A stretch of 64,000 bases of DNA, from NCBI RefSeq assembly GCF_027924665.1, contig NZ_AP027043.1:4836001-4900000 (forward strand), written 5' to 3'. This stretch comes from Flavobacterium sp. GSB-24 (lineage in GTDB: Bacteria; Bacteroidota; Bacteroidia; Flavobacteriales; Flavobacteriaceae). Made by a program: the position numbers and the translations under genes. This document shows, one piece after another, positions 43,994 through 52,669 of this stretch (positions within the stretch are counted from its first letter, which is position 1; each line of letters opens with the position of its first letter). Below the pieces are notes generated by a model, which did no database searches, was not told where the DNA came from, and saw only the letters and a list, made by a program, of their open reading frames with translations.

Positions 43994-44947
43994 ATGTTTA
44001 AAAAGCTTTTTGGATCTCTAACCGGAGACAATAAACAGGAAAACCAAAATTACGAAGCCCAGACTTCAAATAACAATTACGAAGACGATAACAATTATCA
44101 AGAAACAGAATACGATCCTGAAACTTTACACGGAACACATTACGATGTAGAAGATTTTGATAATGAAGTAGCTGCAAGAGCGGAAGCTTGGATTGCAGAC
44201 GAAAGAGCAAACGGCGAAAATCTAGATGAAAAAGATATTCAAAATATATATTTCAACTACAGAAAAGCAGTTTACACAGAATGGAACAATTGCGATTCTG
44301 ATCAAATGATACGATTTGAACATGCTAATTCACTAAAATACTCAGGAATTCAAACTTCAGGATTTGTAAAAGTAGATGACAACAATCCGTTTTTAGAACC
44401 TGTACATGGCGTAGATTTAAGAACTTATACCGCAATGTGTCTTAAAATAAGCGCCGGAATAGATTACTTGGAAGTTTGTAAAGCAATGGGATTTGAACCA
44501 ATAATCTGGGAAGAATTAAATACAATCTGGCCGCAGCGTATGGGCGAAGATACTTCGTTTACGGTTACAACTTTATTCGGACAATATTACGCTGAAAATG
44601 TAACAGTTCCGCAGTTGGAAAATCTTAAAGCTGAAATTTCTGAAGAAGGTGCTGCAAATCTAGAAAGAATCAGAACTGATCGCTATTTCTACGAAGAACT
44701 TGCCGGAGCAAGACAAGCAGCTTATGAATACGGAATTGACGGTGCTCAATGGATTTTGGATAATTTCGGAATCAATCTTGCCGATTTTCAATCTGTGGCA
44801 ATGCAATGGATGACGGAGCAAAATCAGAATTGGAATTCAGAACACATCATGGAATTCACAAATTATCAGCAGGAAAAACAAAAAGAATATGCTGCAAAAT
44901 TTGCCGCAGAACAAGGCGGTAATATTGCAGACGATGTAAATTTCTAA
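43994..44947 (+). CDS. Acidic protein of the SPFH cluster, unknown family
   Basis: 317 residues. It begins MFKKLFGSLTGD, much like the previous gene's MFGLFKK start, then has an Asn/Gln/Glu-rich linker to about residue 50. The remainder is helical with YFNYRKAVYTEWN, LRTYTAMCLKISAGIDYLEVCKAMG and many aromatic residues. No catalytic motif, signal or span. It may correspond to a DUF of stress-related clusters (DUF6620 is a guess). It is the last gene before a terminator. Confidence 0.75.
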   Translation: MFKKLFGSLTGDNKQENQNYEAQTSNNNYEDDNNYQETEYDPETLHGTHYDVEDFDNEVAARAEAWIADERANGENLDEKDIQNIYFNYRKAVYTEWNNCDSDQMIRFEHANSLKYSGIQTSGFVKVDDNNPFLEPVHGVDLRTYTAMCLKISAGIDYLEVCKAMGFEPIIWEELNTIWPQRMGEDTSFTVTTLFGQYYAENVTVPQLENLKAEISEEGAANLERIRTDRYFYEELAGARQAAYEYGIDGAQWILDNFGINLADFQSVAMQWMTEQNQNWNSEHIMEFTNYQQEKQKEYAAKFAAEQGGNIADDVNF

Positions 44948-44969
44948 CCCGATTTACTTTTGATATAAA

Positions 44970-45001
44970 AAAACCGATTTGCGAAAACAAATCGGTTTTT
45001 T
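44970..45001 (+). terminator. Terminator after the SPFH cluster (shared-stem family, member 2)
   Basis: AAAACCGATTT, loop GCGAAAAC, AAATCGGTTTTTT. Confidence 0.9.
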
Positions 45002-45052
45002 ATTCGTTTAGAATAACGTAAAAATTAGAAAATCACTCATAAATACTATATA

Positions 45053-45802
45053 ATGGAAGAGACAAAAATATTCTACGCCGACGGAGAAAATCCAAAAATG
45101 ATTGAGGCTTATAAAAAAGCACAAGAAACCTTTAAATATTTCTGGAGAGAATTGTCTTGGGAATACCGCAGAATAATTCCAGGGCTTGATGTTGCTTGTG
45201 TAAAACTGGCTTTTACGCAGGAAATCGACAATGAAACTGTTGTAGAACACATGTGGATTAACGATGTAAATTTTGACGGAGAAAATATATACGGTGTTCT
45301 AGTAAATGATCCTGACGAATTAACGAATGTAAATAACGGTGATGAAGTACAAATTCCAGTAAATCAAATCAGCGATTGGTTATTTACAATTGGCGGAAAA
45401 ACGTATGGTGCTTTTACGATTCAGGCAATGCGTTCTGAAATGAGTGAGGAAGAAAGAGCATCACATGATGAAGCTTGGGGGTTAGATTTTGGTGATTTTA
45501 ATGATATTCTGGTGGTTAACGAACAAAAAGAAAAACCAGAAAACATCATTGAACATCCTATGAGTAAAAACATGAAAGAAAGCCTTATTGACTTTGTAAA
45601 AAATAATCCTGAAGAAATAACAGCTCAAGACGAATTGGGTTATACTTTTTTACATCGCGAAACAATTGCAGGAAATCAGACTTCTATTGAAGTTTTATTA
45701 GAATCTGGCGCAGATAAAAATGCAAAAACCGAAAATGGAAAAACTGCATTAGATTTTGCAAAAGAACTTAAATGGGATCATTTACTTCCTTTATTGCAGT
45801 AA
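45053..45802 (+). CDS. DUF2314 protein with C-terminal ankyrin repeats
   Basis: 249 residues. Residues 10-125 match DUF2314 (AQETFKYFWRELS, VKLAFTQEIDNETVVEHMWINDVNFDGENIYGVLVNDP, GDEVQIPVNQISDWLF). Residues 175-249 hold two ankyrin-type repeats (DELGYTFLHRETIAGNQTSIEVLLESGADKNAKTENGKTALDFAKEL). Both parts are common in immunity proteins of toxin systems and in general scaffold proteins. No toxin is adjacent. Confidence 0.85.
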   Translation: MEETKIFYADGENPKMIEAYKKAQETFKYFWRELSWEYRRIIPGLDVACVKLAFTQEIDNETVVEHMWINDVNFDGENIYGVLVNDPDELTNVNNGDEVQIPVNQISDWLFTIGGKTYGAFTIQAMRSEMSEEERASHDEAWGLDFGDFNDILVVNEQKEKPENIIEHPMSKNMKESLIDFVKNNPEEITAQDELGYTFLHRETIAGNQTSIEVLLESGADKNAKTENGKTALDFAKELKWDHLLPLLQ

Positions 45803-45808
45803 AATTTA

Positions 45809-45841
45809 AAAATCCGATTTACTTGTAAATCGGATTTTTTT
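45809..45841 (+). terminator. Terminator (shared-stem family, member 3)
   Basis: AAATCCGATTTA, loop CTTG, TAAATCGGATTT, then T. Confidence 0.9.
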
Positions 45842-45946
45842 ATTTGAATGTTATGGGAAATAAATATTGATTTTTCGTAACAATTTAAGGTCTGAATTTT
45901 AATAATAAAGCATTAGTTTTGCATCGCCCAAATCAACATATCTGCC

Positions 45947-46438
45947 ATGAAAAAATTAGTATTCGTTTTTGCAATTGTTCTTTTTTTTCCAAATTATTTT
46001 TTTGCACAAACAAAAGGTGAAGCACAAAACATCTTTGCCAAATCATACGATTATGTAAATGATTTCGAAAAAATCCTTACTCCAAAACAAATCAAGGATT
46101 TAAATGATTATCTGAAAGCAAGTGAAGCCAAAACAAAAAGCAAAATCCTAATTGTTACAACCTCATCAATAGCACCTTATACAGACCTGACAGATTATTC
46201 GCTGGACTTAGATAAATACCTGCTTTCTAAATTAAAGATCGACACTTCAATTTTAATTGTAATCAGTAAACAACTAAGACAAATTCAAGTACAGGGAGTT
46301 GACAAAATACGTGCAAAAATGACCGATCAAGAAATGAAAGATATCATAGCTGCGTATGTGGTTCCTGAGTTAAAAAAAGGCGATTATTACAAAGGTTTAC
46401 AGCAAGGCACTCTGCAGCTGATAAAAAAAATAGAATAA
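45947..46438 (+). CDS. Secreted TPM-domain protein
   Basis: 163 residues with a signal peptide (ends NYFFAQ near 21). The TPM domain follows: VNDFEKILTPKQIKDLNDYLKASEAKTKSKILIVTTSSIAPYTDLTDYSLDL, DTSILIVISKQLRQIQVQ and VVPELKKGDYYKGLQQGT. Plant TPM protein TLP18.3 has acid phosphatase activity, while bacterial members are often membrane-linked and of uncertain role. Without a C-terminal span the protein is probably periplasmic. It may be functionally tied to the SPFH cluster, as YdjH (TPM) is to YdjI in Bacillus. Confidence 0.85.
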   Translation: MKKLVFVFAIVLFFPNYFFAQTKGEAQNIFAKSYDYVNDFEKILTPKQIKDLNDYLKASEAKTKSKILIVTTSSIAPYTDLTDYSLDLDKYLLSKLKIDTSILIVISKQLRQIQVQGVDKIRAKMTDQEMKDIIAAYVVPELKKGDYYKGLQQGTLQLIKKIE

Positions 46439-46444
46439 AACAAG

Positions 46445-46477
46445 ATCCGATTTGCGAAAGCGGGTCGGATTTTTTTA
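46445..46477 (+). terminator. Terminator (shared-stem family, member 4)
   Basis: ATCCGATTTGC, loop GAAA, GCGGGTCGGAT, then T7. Almost the same as the lpdA terminator. Confidence 0.9.
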
Positions 46478-46545
46478 TATCGTAAATTCCCAGTTTTCGA
46501 ATAAAAATAATATCTTGTATACACTTAAACTACAAACCGATAAAG

Positions 46546-47193
46546 ATGACTTTAGAAGAATACAAGAAAGAATTTTCAGAAGATGACGCTGTTGGATGGT
46601 TAGAAATTGACAAAGAATTTGACCGACTTTATCCAGGGCAGGAACCTAAACATTTTGTACCTGCGATTAGTTATATGCTTGGTGGAGATGACCCTCTAGA
46701 TGGTATAAGCGTCTATGAAAGTAAAAAACAAACAAATCATTATCATTTTATAACCTACGGATTTTCTGAATTATATTATAATGAAGAAAAAGTTGATGGG
46801 GAATTTAGCAAATGGGGTTTTGAGCTTACTTTTAGACTAAAACCTTTCGAAGCCGATAACGGAAACCCAAGCTGGGCAGTGGTCCTACTTCAAAATATTG
46901 CAAAATATGTTTTTAGCAGCGGTAACTGGTTTGAAGAATTTCATTACATGCCTGCAAACGGACCTATTCGTCTCGATACAGATACCGATATTACAGCACT
47001 TGTTATTGTAAATGATCCCGAAATTGAAAAAAAACATACCCCGCATGGAGAAGTTTCATTTCTACAGATTGTTGGAATAACTTCATCTGAATTCGAACAT
47101 ATCAAAGCAAATCCTGGAACAGCCGAAGAATTAGTCAACAAACTTAAAGAGAACAATCCGTTATTGATTACCGATTTAAATCGAAAAGACTAA
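46546..47193 (+). CDS. Suppressor-of-fused (SUFU) domain protein
   Basis: 215 residues. The SUFU pattern is clear: DDPLDGISVYESKKQTNHYHFITYGFSELY, FSKWGFELTFRLKPFE, WAVVLLQNIAKYVFSSGNWFEEFHYMPANGPI and FLQIVGITSSEFE. Bacterial SUFU proteins are predicted immunity factors in polymorphic toxin systems. No toxin gene adjoins, so this may be an orphan immunity gene or have another role. The next small gene starts 10 bases later. Confidence 0.9.
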   Translation: MTLEEYKKEFSEDDAVGWLEIDKEFDRLYPGQEPKHFVPAISYMLGGDDPLDGISVYESKKQTNHYHFITYGFSELYYNEEKVDGEFSKWGFELTFRLKPFEADNGNPSWAVVLLQNIAKYVFSSGNWFEEFHYMPANGPIRLDTDTDITALVIVNDPEIEKKHTPHGEVSFLQIVGITSSEFEHIKANPGTAEELVNKLKENNPLLITDLNRKD

Positions 47194-47203
47194 AAAATCC
47201 AAA

Positions 47204-47542
47204 ATGATTAATTACAACGGTAAAATTTTTAAACCCTTCAGTAATAGTGACAATGGAGAAACGTCTCACGAGACAGTATTTCATTATCAACAAGAAGGAA
47301 ATATTTTAACGGCTCAATATTCGGGAGGAAAAATAGTTACTGGGCACTTAATTGGTTTGGTTGATGAAAAAGGAAATATCGAAATGCGCTATCATCAAGT
47401 AAATGACAAAGGCGAATTAATGACAGGAATGTGTTCCTCGAAACCAGAAGTTTTAGAGAACGGAAAAATAAGACTCCATGAAACCTGGCAATGGACCTCT
47501 GGAGATCATTCTAAAGGAAATTCTATAATCGAAGAACAGTAG
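47204..47542 (+). CDS. Small beta-rich conserved protein
   Basis: 112 residues, no signal peptide. Alternating strands (VFHYQQEGNILTAQYSGGKIVTGHLIGLVDEKGNIEMRYHQVN, RLHETWQWTSGDHSKGNS) suggest a lipocalin-like or similar barrel. Such proteins are often mislabelled N-acetylglutamate synthase in databases, but there is no acetyltransferase motif here. It is likely co-transcribed with the SUFU gene. Confidence 0.75.
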   Translation: MINYNGKIFKPFSNSDNGETSHETVFHYQQEGNILTAQYSGGKIVTGHLIGLVDEKGNIEMRYHQVNDKGELMTGMCSSKPEVLENGKIRLHETWQWTSGDHSKGNSIIEEQ

Positions 47543-47637
47543 AAATCAGATATCTAAAACAAGTCGAATTTGATTTGGTCTTTTAAAAAAATTAGCCCGT
47601 ATAAAAACATAACCTCAATATAAAAAGACATCTCTAA

Positions 47638-49983
47638 ATGAAATTAAAGATTATAACTTTTATTATTACAGCATGTTTTTACGGCATTTCATTTTCTCAG
47701 GAAAATGCAGTGAAAAATCCCGAAACAACTTTTTCACAAAAAGAATCCTTTCTTGATAGTGTTATTGAACCGCTTAAAAAAAATCCGTTATATTTTGAAA
47801 AAGTGTTTCTTCATACCAATAAAACATCCTATTTTATTGATGACATTGTTTGGTTTAAAGCTTATGTTGGTGACATTTCGAACAAACCTTCTCTAAAAAC
47901 AACACGTCTCAATGTGAATCTCTTAGATGTAAAAGGCAAAATAATTCAAAATCAGCAAGTTTTTATTTATAAAGGAATCGGAAAGGGACAGTTTATAATA
48001 AACGATTCGCTAAAAACTGGAGTTTATTATCTTGAAGCTGCGACAAATTACATGAGAAACTTTGGAGATGACAATACCTTTATTCAACAAATAAATATTC
48101 TGAACAACATTTCCGTAAAGCAAACCTCTTCGAAAAATAAATATGATATTCAGTTCTTTCCAGAAGGAGGTTATTTACTGGAGAATGTAGAAAATACAAT
48201 TGGCATTAAATCACTATGCAATGGAAAAGGAATTGATTATTTAGGCAAGATAATAAATACAAAAAATAAGGAAGTTGCCACTTTTAAAAGCCAGCATTTG
48301 GGAATGACAAAGTGTAACTTTCTCTATGAGCCAAATGAAACATACAGTGCCGTTGTCCATATTAATGACACTTTAATAAAAGTAAATCTGCCTGCTGCTC
48401 AAAAAACAGGTATTCTTTTAAATCTTGACAATACACCGCATGAGTATATTAAACTAAGTCTTAAGACAAACAGCAATTCTGTTCCTGAAATAAAAAAGAA
48501 TCGTTACAAACTCTTATTTCATCAAAAAAATAATATTCTAGATTATCTCGAAATTCAAAACTTAGAAACATTAAATCTAGAAATCGACAAAAAAAACTTC
48601 TATAAGGGTATTAATACGATTACCCTTTTTAAAGATAATCAGCCAATTGCGGAAAGAAAATTTTACGTTGAAAAAGAAGTACAACCAATCGTTGCGATAG
48701 AAAAAACAACTGTTGAAAATGATTCTATTAACTACAAGCTTAAAATATCTCACTTAGATCAAAGTATAAATGCAAATTTGAGTACGTCAGTATTACCTCT
48801 AAACGCATTAAATTATACGGAAAACAATACTATAAAAAGTGCTTTCCTCCTATCTCCTTATGTAAAAGGATATATTGAAAATCCTGCCTATTATTTTAAT
48901 ACAAAAAATGATAACAGAAACCAGCATTTAGATTTGCTGTTGCTTACGCAAGGCTGGACTCAATTTACATTAAAAGAAATGATTGCTGAATTAAATCCTG
49001 TTTATAAATATGATTTTGAAGCAGGATTTAAGCTAAAGGGCAGCTTGTCAACTCTTCCTGCAAATCATCTGGCTCTATTAACAACAGATAATATAATTAT
49101 TGATAAAATATTTTTGAATGGAAAAAAAGATTTCAGCTTCAATAATCTTCTCATTTACAAGGGAGATGCAGTCAAAATTTCATTTGTAAACAATAATAAC
49201 GAAGCCATAAAACCAGAAAATATTCAGCTTAATAATTTAAAAAACTCGTCGCTGACTAATGTAAACATTGAAAACAGAATAAAATCAACTTCTATTTTAA
49301 ACGAGAATTCATGGAATGAAATGTATACGGCAGGCTCTATAAAATTGGATGAAATAAGAATTACTGCCCAAAACAAAAGAGCTGTCGATCGAAAAAAGCT
49401 CATTAAAAAATACCAGCCATTGGTTTTTGATATTGGGAAATATTATGATATAGAAATTGCAGAACATTTTAAGAACAAAGATTTAATGTATTTTTTAAAT
49501 TTTGATCAAAATGTCAAAATGGTAACCTGGAAAGGTCAAGAAACCTATCTAGAAACTGGAATTGACAAAGAAGCTGTTTTGTATATTGATGGAAAATATA
49601 TTTCATCTAATGAATTACTTGGTGTTTCTTTAGAAATAAAAGACATCGAAAACATTATGATTCAAACTGTGAAAGGAAATAAAATTTTTCAGGTTTTCAC
49701 CACACAAAACTATCAAAATAATATCGTTGAACTTTTTAATCAATACATCATTACAGACGGATTTGATAAAGAGAAAAAATACTATTCACCAATTTACGCT
49801 TTCAATACCGAAAAGTACAGTAATTGGACAGAAATTGACTGGAAACCAGATTTACAAACGAATAATGGAGAGGTTTCATTCAAAATAAAATCCAATCCTC
49901 AATTAGAAGGTTATTTATTTTCAGTTCAAGGTTTTGCACAAGATGGTTCTTTGATTTCAGAAGATTTCAAAATAAATCAATAA
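47638..49983 (+). CDS. Large secreted protein with macroglobulin-like domains
   Basis: 781 residues with a signal peptide (ends GISFSQ near 21). Residues 50-150 look like an MG2 macroglobulin domain: EKVFLHTNKTSYFIDDIVWFKAYVGD and GKGQFIINDSLKTGVYYLEAATNYMRNF. The rest is a series of beta-sandwich stretches and a region near 590-690 with partial likeness to a TonB plug. Families of this design in Bacteroidota are envelope proteins, some beside peptidases, with no assigned role. The predicted place is periplasm or outer membrane. Confidence 0.75.
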   Translation: MKLKIITFIITACFYGISFSQENAVKNPETTFSQKESFLDSVIEPLKKNPLYFEKVFLHTNKTSYFIDDIVWFKAYVGDISNKPSLKTTRLNVNLLDVKGKIIQNQQVFIYKGIGKGQFIINDSLKTGVYYLEAATNYMRNFGDDNTFIQQINILNNISVKQTSSKNKYDIQFFPEGGYLLENVENTIGIKSLCNGKGIDYLGKIINTKNKEVATFKSQHLGMTKCNFLYEPNETYSAVVHINDTLIKVNLPAAQKTGILLNLDNTPHEYIKLSLKTNSNSVPEIKKNRYKLLFHQKNNILDYLEIQNLETLNLEIDKKNFYKGINTITLFKDNQPIAERKFYVEKEVQPIVAIEKTTVENDSINYKLKISHLDQSINANLSTSVLPLNALNYTENNTIKSAFLLSPYVKGYIENPAYYFNTKNDNRNQHLDLLLLTQGWTQFTLKEMIAELNPVYKYDFEAGFKLKGSLSTLPANHLALLTTDNIIIDKIFLNGKKDFSFNNLLIYKGDAVKISFVNNNNEAIKPENIQLNNLKNSSLTNVNIENRIKSTSILNENSWNEMYTAGSIKLDEIRITAQNKRAVDRKKLIKKYQPLVFDIGKYYDIEIAEHFKNKDLMYFLNFDQNVKMVTWKGQETYLETGIDKEAVLYIDGKYISSNELLGVSLEIKDIENIMIQTVKGNKIFQVFTTQNYQNNIVELFNQYIITDGFDKEKKYYSPIYAFNTEKYSNWTEIDWKPDLQTNNGEVSFKIKSNPQLEGYLFSVQGFAQDGSLISEDFKINQ

Positions 49984-49995
49984 ACGAATTCGTTA

Positions 49996-50427
49996 ATGAT
50001 CATAGAAGAAGTCCAAAATAAACATTATCCAGCTTTAAAAGAATTGTTTTTAAACGAAAGAAAAAAAACTTTTTCATGGCTCGATACATCCAAATTCCAT
50101 CTAGATGATTTCGAAAAATACACAAAAGGAGAATATATTCTCACTGCATTAGTAAATGATATTCCTGTTGGTCTTATTTCGATTTGGATGCCGACAAATT
50201 TTATTCATCATTTATATGTTGACGAAAAATATCAAAACAAAAAAATTGGAACAGAATTATTAAAAGCAGCTATTGGCGTAACAAAATCTGCCGTAACTTT
50301 AAAATGTCTAGAAAACAATACAAAAGCAATTGAATTTTATAAAAAAAGAGGATTTACAGAAAAAGAAAAGGCATACTCCCAACATGGCAGCTGTATTTTT
50401 TTAAAATCTTCTGAAGAAATAGTTTAA
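49996..50427 (+). CDS. GNAT acetyltransferase
   Basis: 143 residues, standard GNAT length. LYVDEKYQNKKIGTELLKAAI holds the acetyl-CoA pyrophosphate loop (QNKKIGT), and CLENNTKAIEFYKKRGFTEKEK is the typical C-terminal part. The substrate is unknown. It lies 12 bases after the MG2 gene. Confidence 0.9.
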   Translation: MIIEEVQNKHYPALKELFLNERKKTFSWLDTSKFHLDDFEKYTKGEYILTALVNDIPVGLISIWMPTNFIHHLYVDEKYQNKKIGTELLKAAIGVTKSAVTLKCLENNTKAIEFYKKRGFTEKEKAYSQHGSCIFLKSSEEIV

Positions 50428-50446
50428 CACATTAAACTTAAAAAAC

Positions 50447-50848
50447 ATGAATAAAGAAATTCAGGCATATAACGATTCTCAAAGCGATGAAGATCAAAAG
50501 ATATGCACAGTTTTAAGTACTATAATCAACCATTTGCTGCCTGAAGCGGAAAATAAAATCTGGCATGCACACCCAGTTTGGTTTTTAGATGGAAATCCGA
50601 TTGTGGGTTATAGCAAATTGAAAGATTCTGTTAGATTGCTTTTTTGGAGCGGACAATCTTTTGACGAAGAAAAACTTCAAAATGAAGGATCTTTTAAAGC
50701 TGCCGAAATCCGTTATACAAACTCCGATCAAATCAATGAAGAAGATTTAAAACGCTGGCTGGAAAAAGGAAAAGAAATTCAGTGGGATTATAAAAATCTT
50801 GTAAAACGAAAAGGAGTTCTTATTCGATTAATGACCAAACCCTATTAA
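50447..50848 (+). CDS. DUF1801 family protein 1
   Basis: 133 residues. IINHLLPEAENKIWHAHPVWFLDGNPIVGYSKLKDSVRLLFWSG matches the YdhG/DUF1801 fold. Related proteins have been called iron chaperones or are found beside AraC-type and toxin genes, without a firm role. It is 19 bases after the GNAT gene. A second, different DUF1801 gene is at 59651. Confidence 0.82.
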   Translation: MNKEIQAYNDSQSDEDQKICTVLSTIINHLLPEAENKIWHAHPVWFLDGNPIVGYSKLKDSVRLLFWSGQSFDEEKLQNEGSFKAAEIRYTNSDQINEEDLKRWLEKGKEIQWDYKNLVKRKGVLIRLMTKPY

Positions 50849-50861
50849 CTTAAAAAACAAA

Positions 50862-51596
50862 ATGAAATTTTTTCAATTATTAGCCGTTATTTTTTTTACA
50901 TCAACAACTTTTTCACAAACCAAAATGCGCCCTGTAAACGAACTCATAGATCCAAAAGATTCTGGATGGAAATTAGTAAAAGAATGGATTGATACTGCCA
51001 AAAATAAAGTAGAAATTCTTCCAGCAGATTCACAAAAAGCCAAAGATGCTTTGTATCATACACAAGTAACAACAAAATCACCAATGGGTGCGATTGTATA
51101 TAAAACCGGAGGAATCATAGTAGACAACGGCTGGATTAGGATTTTAGGCTCAGGCAGTTCCAAACTCAACCGCAGTCTTCCGGATTGGAATAAAGGAAAA
51201 TCTTTTAAAGAATTTGGAGAAGCTCCTTCTTATTTTTTAATCGCAGACGACGCTCTGGGTGGTTTTTATATATTAAACGGAGGCGCTTTAGGAACAGATC
51301 TTGGCAATGTTTATTATTTTTCTCCAGATAATTTAGAATACGAACCGCTTGATATTACCTATTCTCAATTTTTAGAATTTTGTTTCAACAACGATTTAGA
51401 CAAATTTTATTCAGGAAGCAGATGGGAAAATTGGAAAAGTGATGTTGCTGTACTTAAAGGTGATCAAGTTTTTAGTTTTTATCCTTTTTTATGGTCAGAA
51501 GAAGCAAGCGATATAAACAAAGTCTATCGAAAACCTGTTCCTATTGAAGAACAATACAGCTTAAATTTAGATTTAAGAAAACAGCTTAGCCATTAA
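50862..51596 (+). CDS. DUF2625 family secreted protein
   Basis: 244 residues with a signal peptide (ends STTFSQ near 19). The body matches DUF2625: MRPVNELIDPKDSGWKLVKEWI, IRILGSGSSKLNRSLPDWNKG, LIADDALGGFYILNGGALG and VYYFSPDNLEYEPLDITYSQFLEFCF. The function is unknown; the fold resembles SUKH/SMI1-like immunity proteins in layout. It starts 13 bases after the DUF1801 gene. Confidence 0.85.
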   Translation: MKFFQLLAVIFFTSTTFSQTKMRPVNELIDPKDSGWKLVKEWIDTAKNKVEILPADSQKAKDALYHTQVTTKSPMGAIVYKTGGIIVDNGWIRILGSGSSKLNRSLPDWNKGKSFKEFGEAPSYFLIADDALGGFYILNGGALGTDLGNVYYFSPDNLEYEPLDITYSQFLEFCFNNDLDKFYSGSRWENWKSDVAVLKGDQVFSFYPFLWSEEASDINKVYRKPVPIEEQYSLNLDLRKQLSH

Positions 51597-51704
51597 TGAT
51601 TTATTAAATAGTGTCCTTCACGTATCAGTTTTCACAACAACGTTTTGCGTCAAATTAATTTGTATTTTAGTAAGATCAGAACTACAACCTAAAACCTTCT
51701 AATC

Positions 51705-52385
51705 ATGCTGAAACAAATTTTTCTTCTCCTAATTTTTTGTTTGGGAATTCAAACGTATTCTCAAGAACTTGGTTTCACAATTCCAGATTACAAAGCAATC
51801 GAAAAAGAAATTAACGATGAGAATTCCAAATTCTTTTATCCCAAATTAATGGAAAGGCTGACGAAAAATGATACTTTATTATCGCATGAGGAATACCGTC
51901 ATTTGTATCTTGGGTACTTTTTTCAACCCAAATACAATGCCTTTTGGAAATCGCCAGATGAGCAAAAACTAAACGAATTATTTGGAAAAGAAAAACTCGA
52001 AAACGCAGATTATGATGAGATTATTAAATTAATCAATCATTCTTTAAGTGAATTTCCTTTTGACCTCAAACAACTCAATTACCTCTCATATATTTACCAT
52101 TTAAAGGGCGACGAAACTTCATCTAAAATAACTTCTTTTAGATTTCACAGTATTATGAATGTGATTTTATCTTCTGGTGACGGAAAAAAATGCGAAACTG
52201 GTTTTCATGTTTTACTAGTCGAACACGAATATGTTCTTTTGAACGTTTTCGAAATCGAATCCAAAGGTCAGTCTCTTGTCGACAACTGCGATTATCTAAG
52301 TTTTGAAAAAGGTGCTTACAATGTTGACGGTATTTATTTTAATATTGAAAAAATGCTGGAAAACGAAAGAAAAGCAATTCGATAA
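51705..52385 (+). CDS. DUF4919 family secreted protein
   Basis: 226 residues with a signal peptide (ends IQTYSQ near 20). DUF4919 marks: FTIPDYKAIEKEINDENSKFFYPKLMERLTKNDTLLSHEEYRHLYLGYFFQPKYNAF and GTAFHVLLVEHEYVLL-like LLVEHEYVLLN. No function known. It is common in Bacteroidota and probably acts in the envelope. The 109-base gap before it suggests its own promoter. Confidence 0.85.
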   Translation: MLKQIFLLLIFCLGIQTYSQELGFTIPDYKAIEKEINDENSKFFYPKLMERLTKNDTLLSHEEYRHLYLGYFFQPKYNAFWKSPDEQKLNELFGKEKLENADYDEIIKLINHSLSEFPFDLKQLNYLSYIYHLKGDETSSKITSFRFHSIMNVILSSGDGKKCETGFHVLLVEHEYVLLNVFEIESKGQSLVDNCDYLSFEKGAYNVDGIYFNIEKMLENERKAIR

Positions 52386-52427
52386 TTTTTTTCAAATTTT
52401 GCTCTTATGAAAAATTAAATTTCTCTT

Positions 52428-52520
52428 CTAGCCCCGATGGAAACGGCATCCTTTTTTGGCTCTCCACTCCTATTGTCTGCCAAAAAAGATATAGTGGACA
52501 GCGGGACAAGTGGTCTTTTT
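52428..52520 (+). ncRNA. Structured intergenic RNA-like element
   Basis: Begins TAGCCCCGATGG and ends GACAGCGGGACAA. GATG/CATC closes a small hairpin, CCTTTTTTGGC pairs with GCCAAAAAAG across an 18-base loop, and CCCG at the start can pair with CGGG at the end. I recall sequences of this layout (AGCCCCGAT, GGCATCC, AGATATAG, AGCGGGA) in many flavobacterial intergenic regions; it may be the Rfam Flavo-1 motif, but I cannot check. A terminator follows. Confidence 0.55.
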
Positions 52521-52555
52521 AAAACTAAAGTACTGCTTCTAAAAAACAAAATAAC

Positions 52556-52597
52556 AACTCCAATAGATTTTTGTCTACTGGAGTTTTTTTTTTTTGA
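52556..52597 (+). terminator. Terminator after the RNA-like element
   Basis: AACTCCAATAGA pairs with TCTACTGGAGTT (one mismatch), 6-base loop, then a run of 12 or more T. Confidence 0.9.
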
Positions 52598-52669
52598 TAA
52601 AAATTATATTTTTATTGTTTATCAATAAATATTTATTATTTTAGCAGCATAACTTTTAATCTAATTACA

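Noticed and set aside
52437..52628. 63-codon frame across the RNA-like element
   Set aside because: It runs through the predicted RNA stems, the terminator and its T run (giving a Phe-rich tail). No protein likeness.
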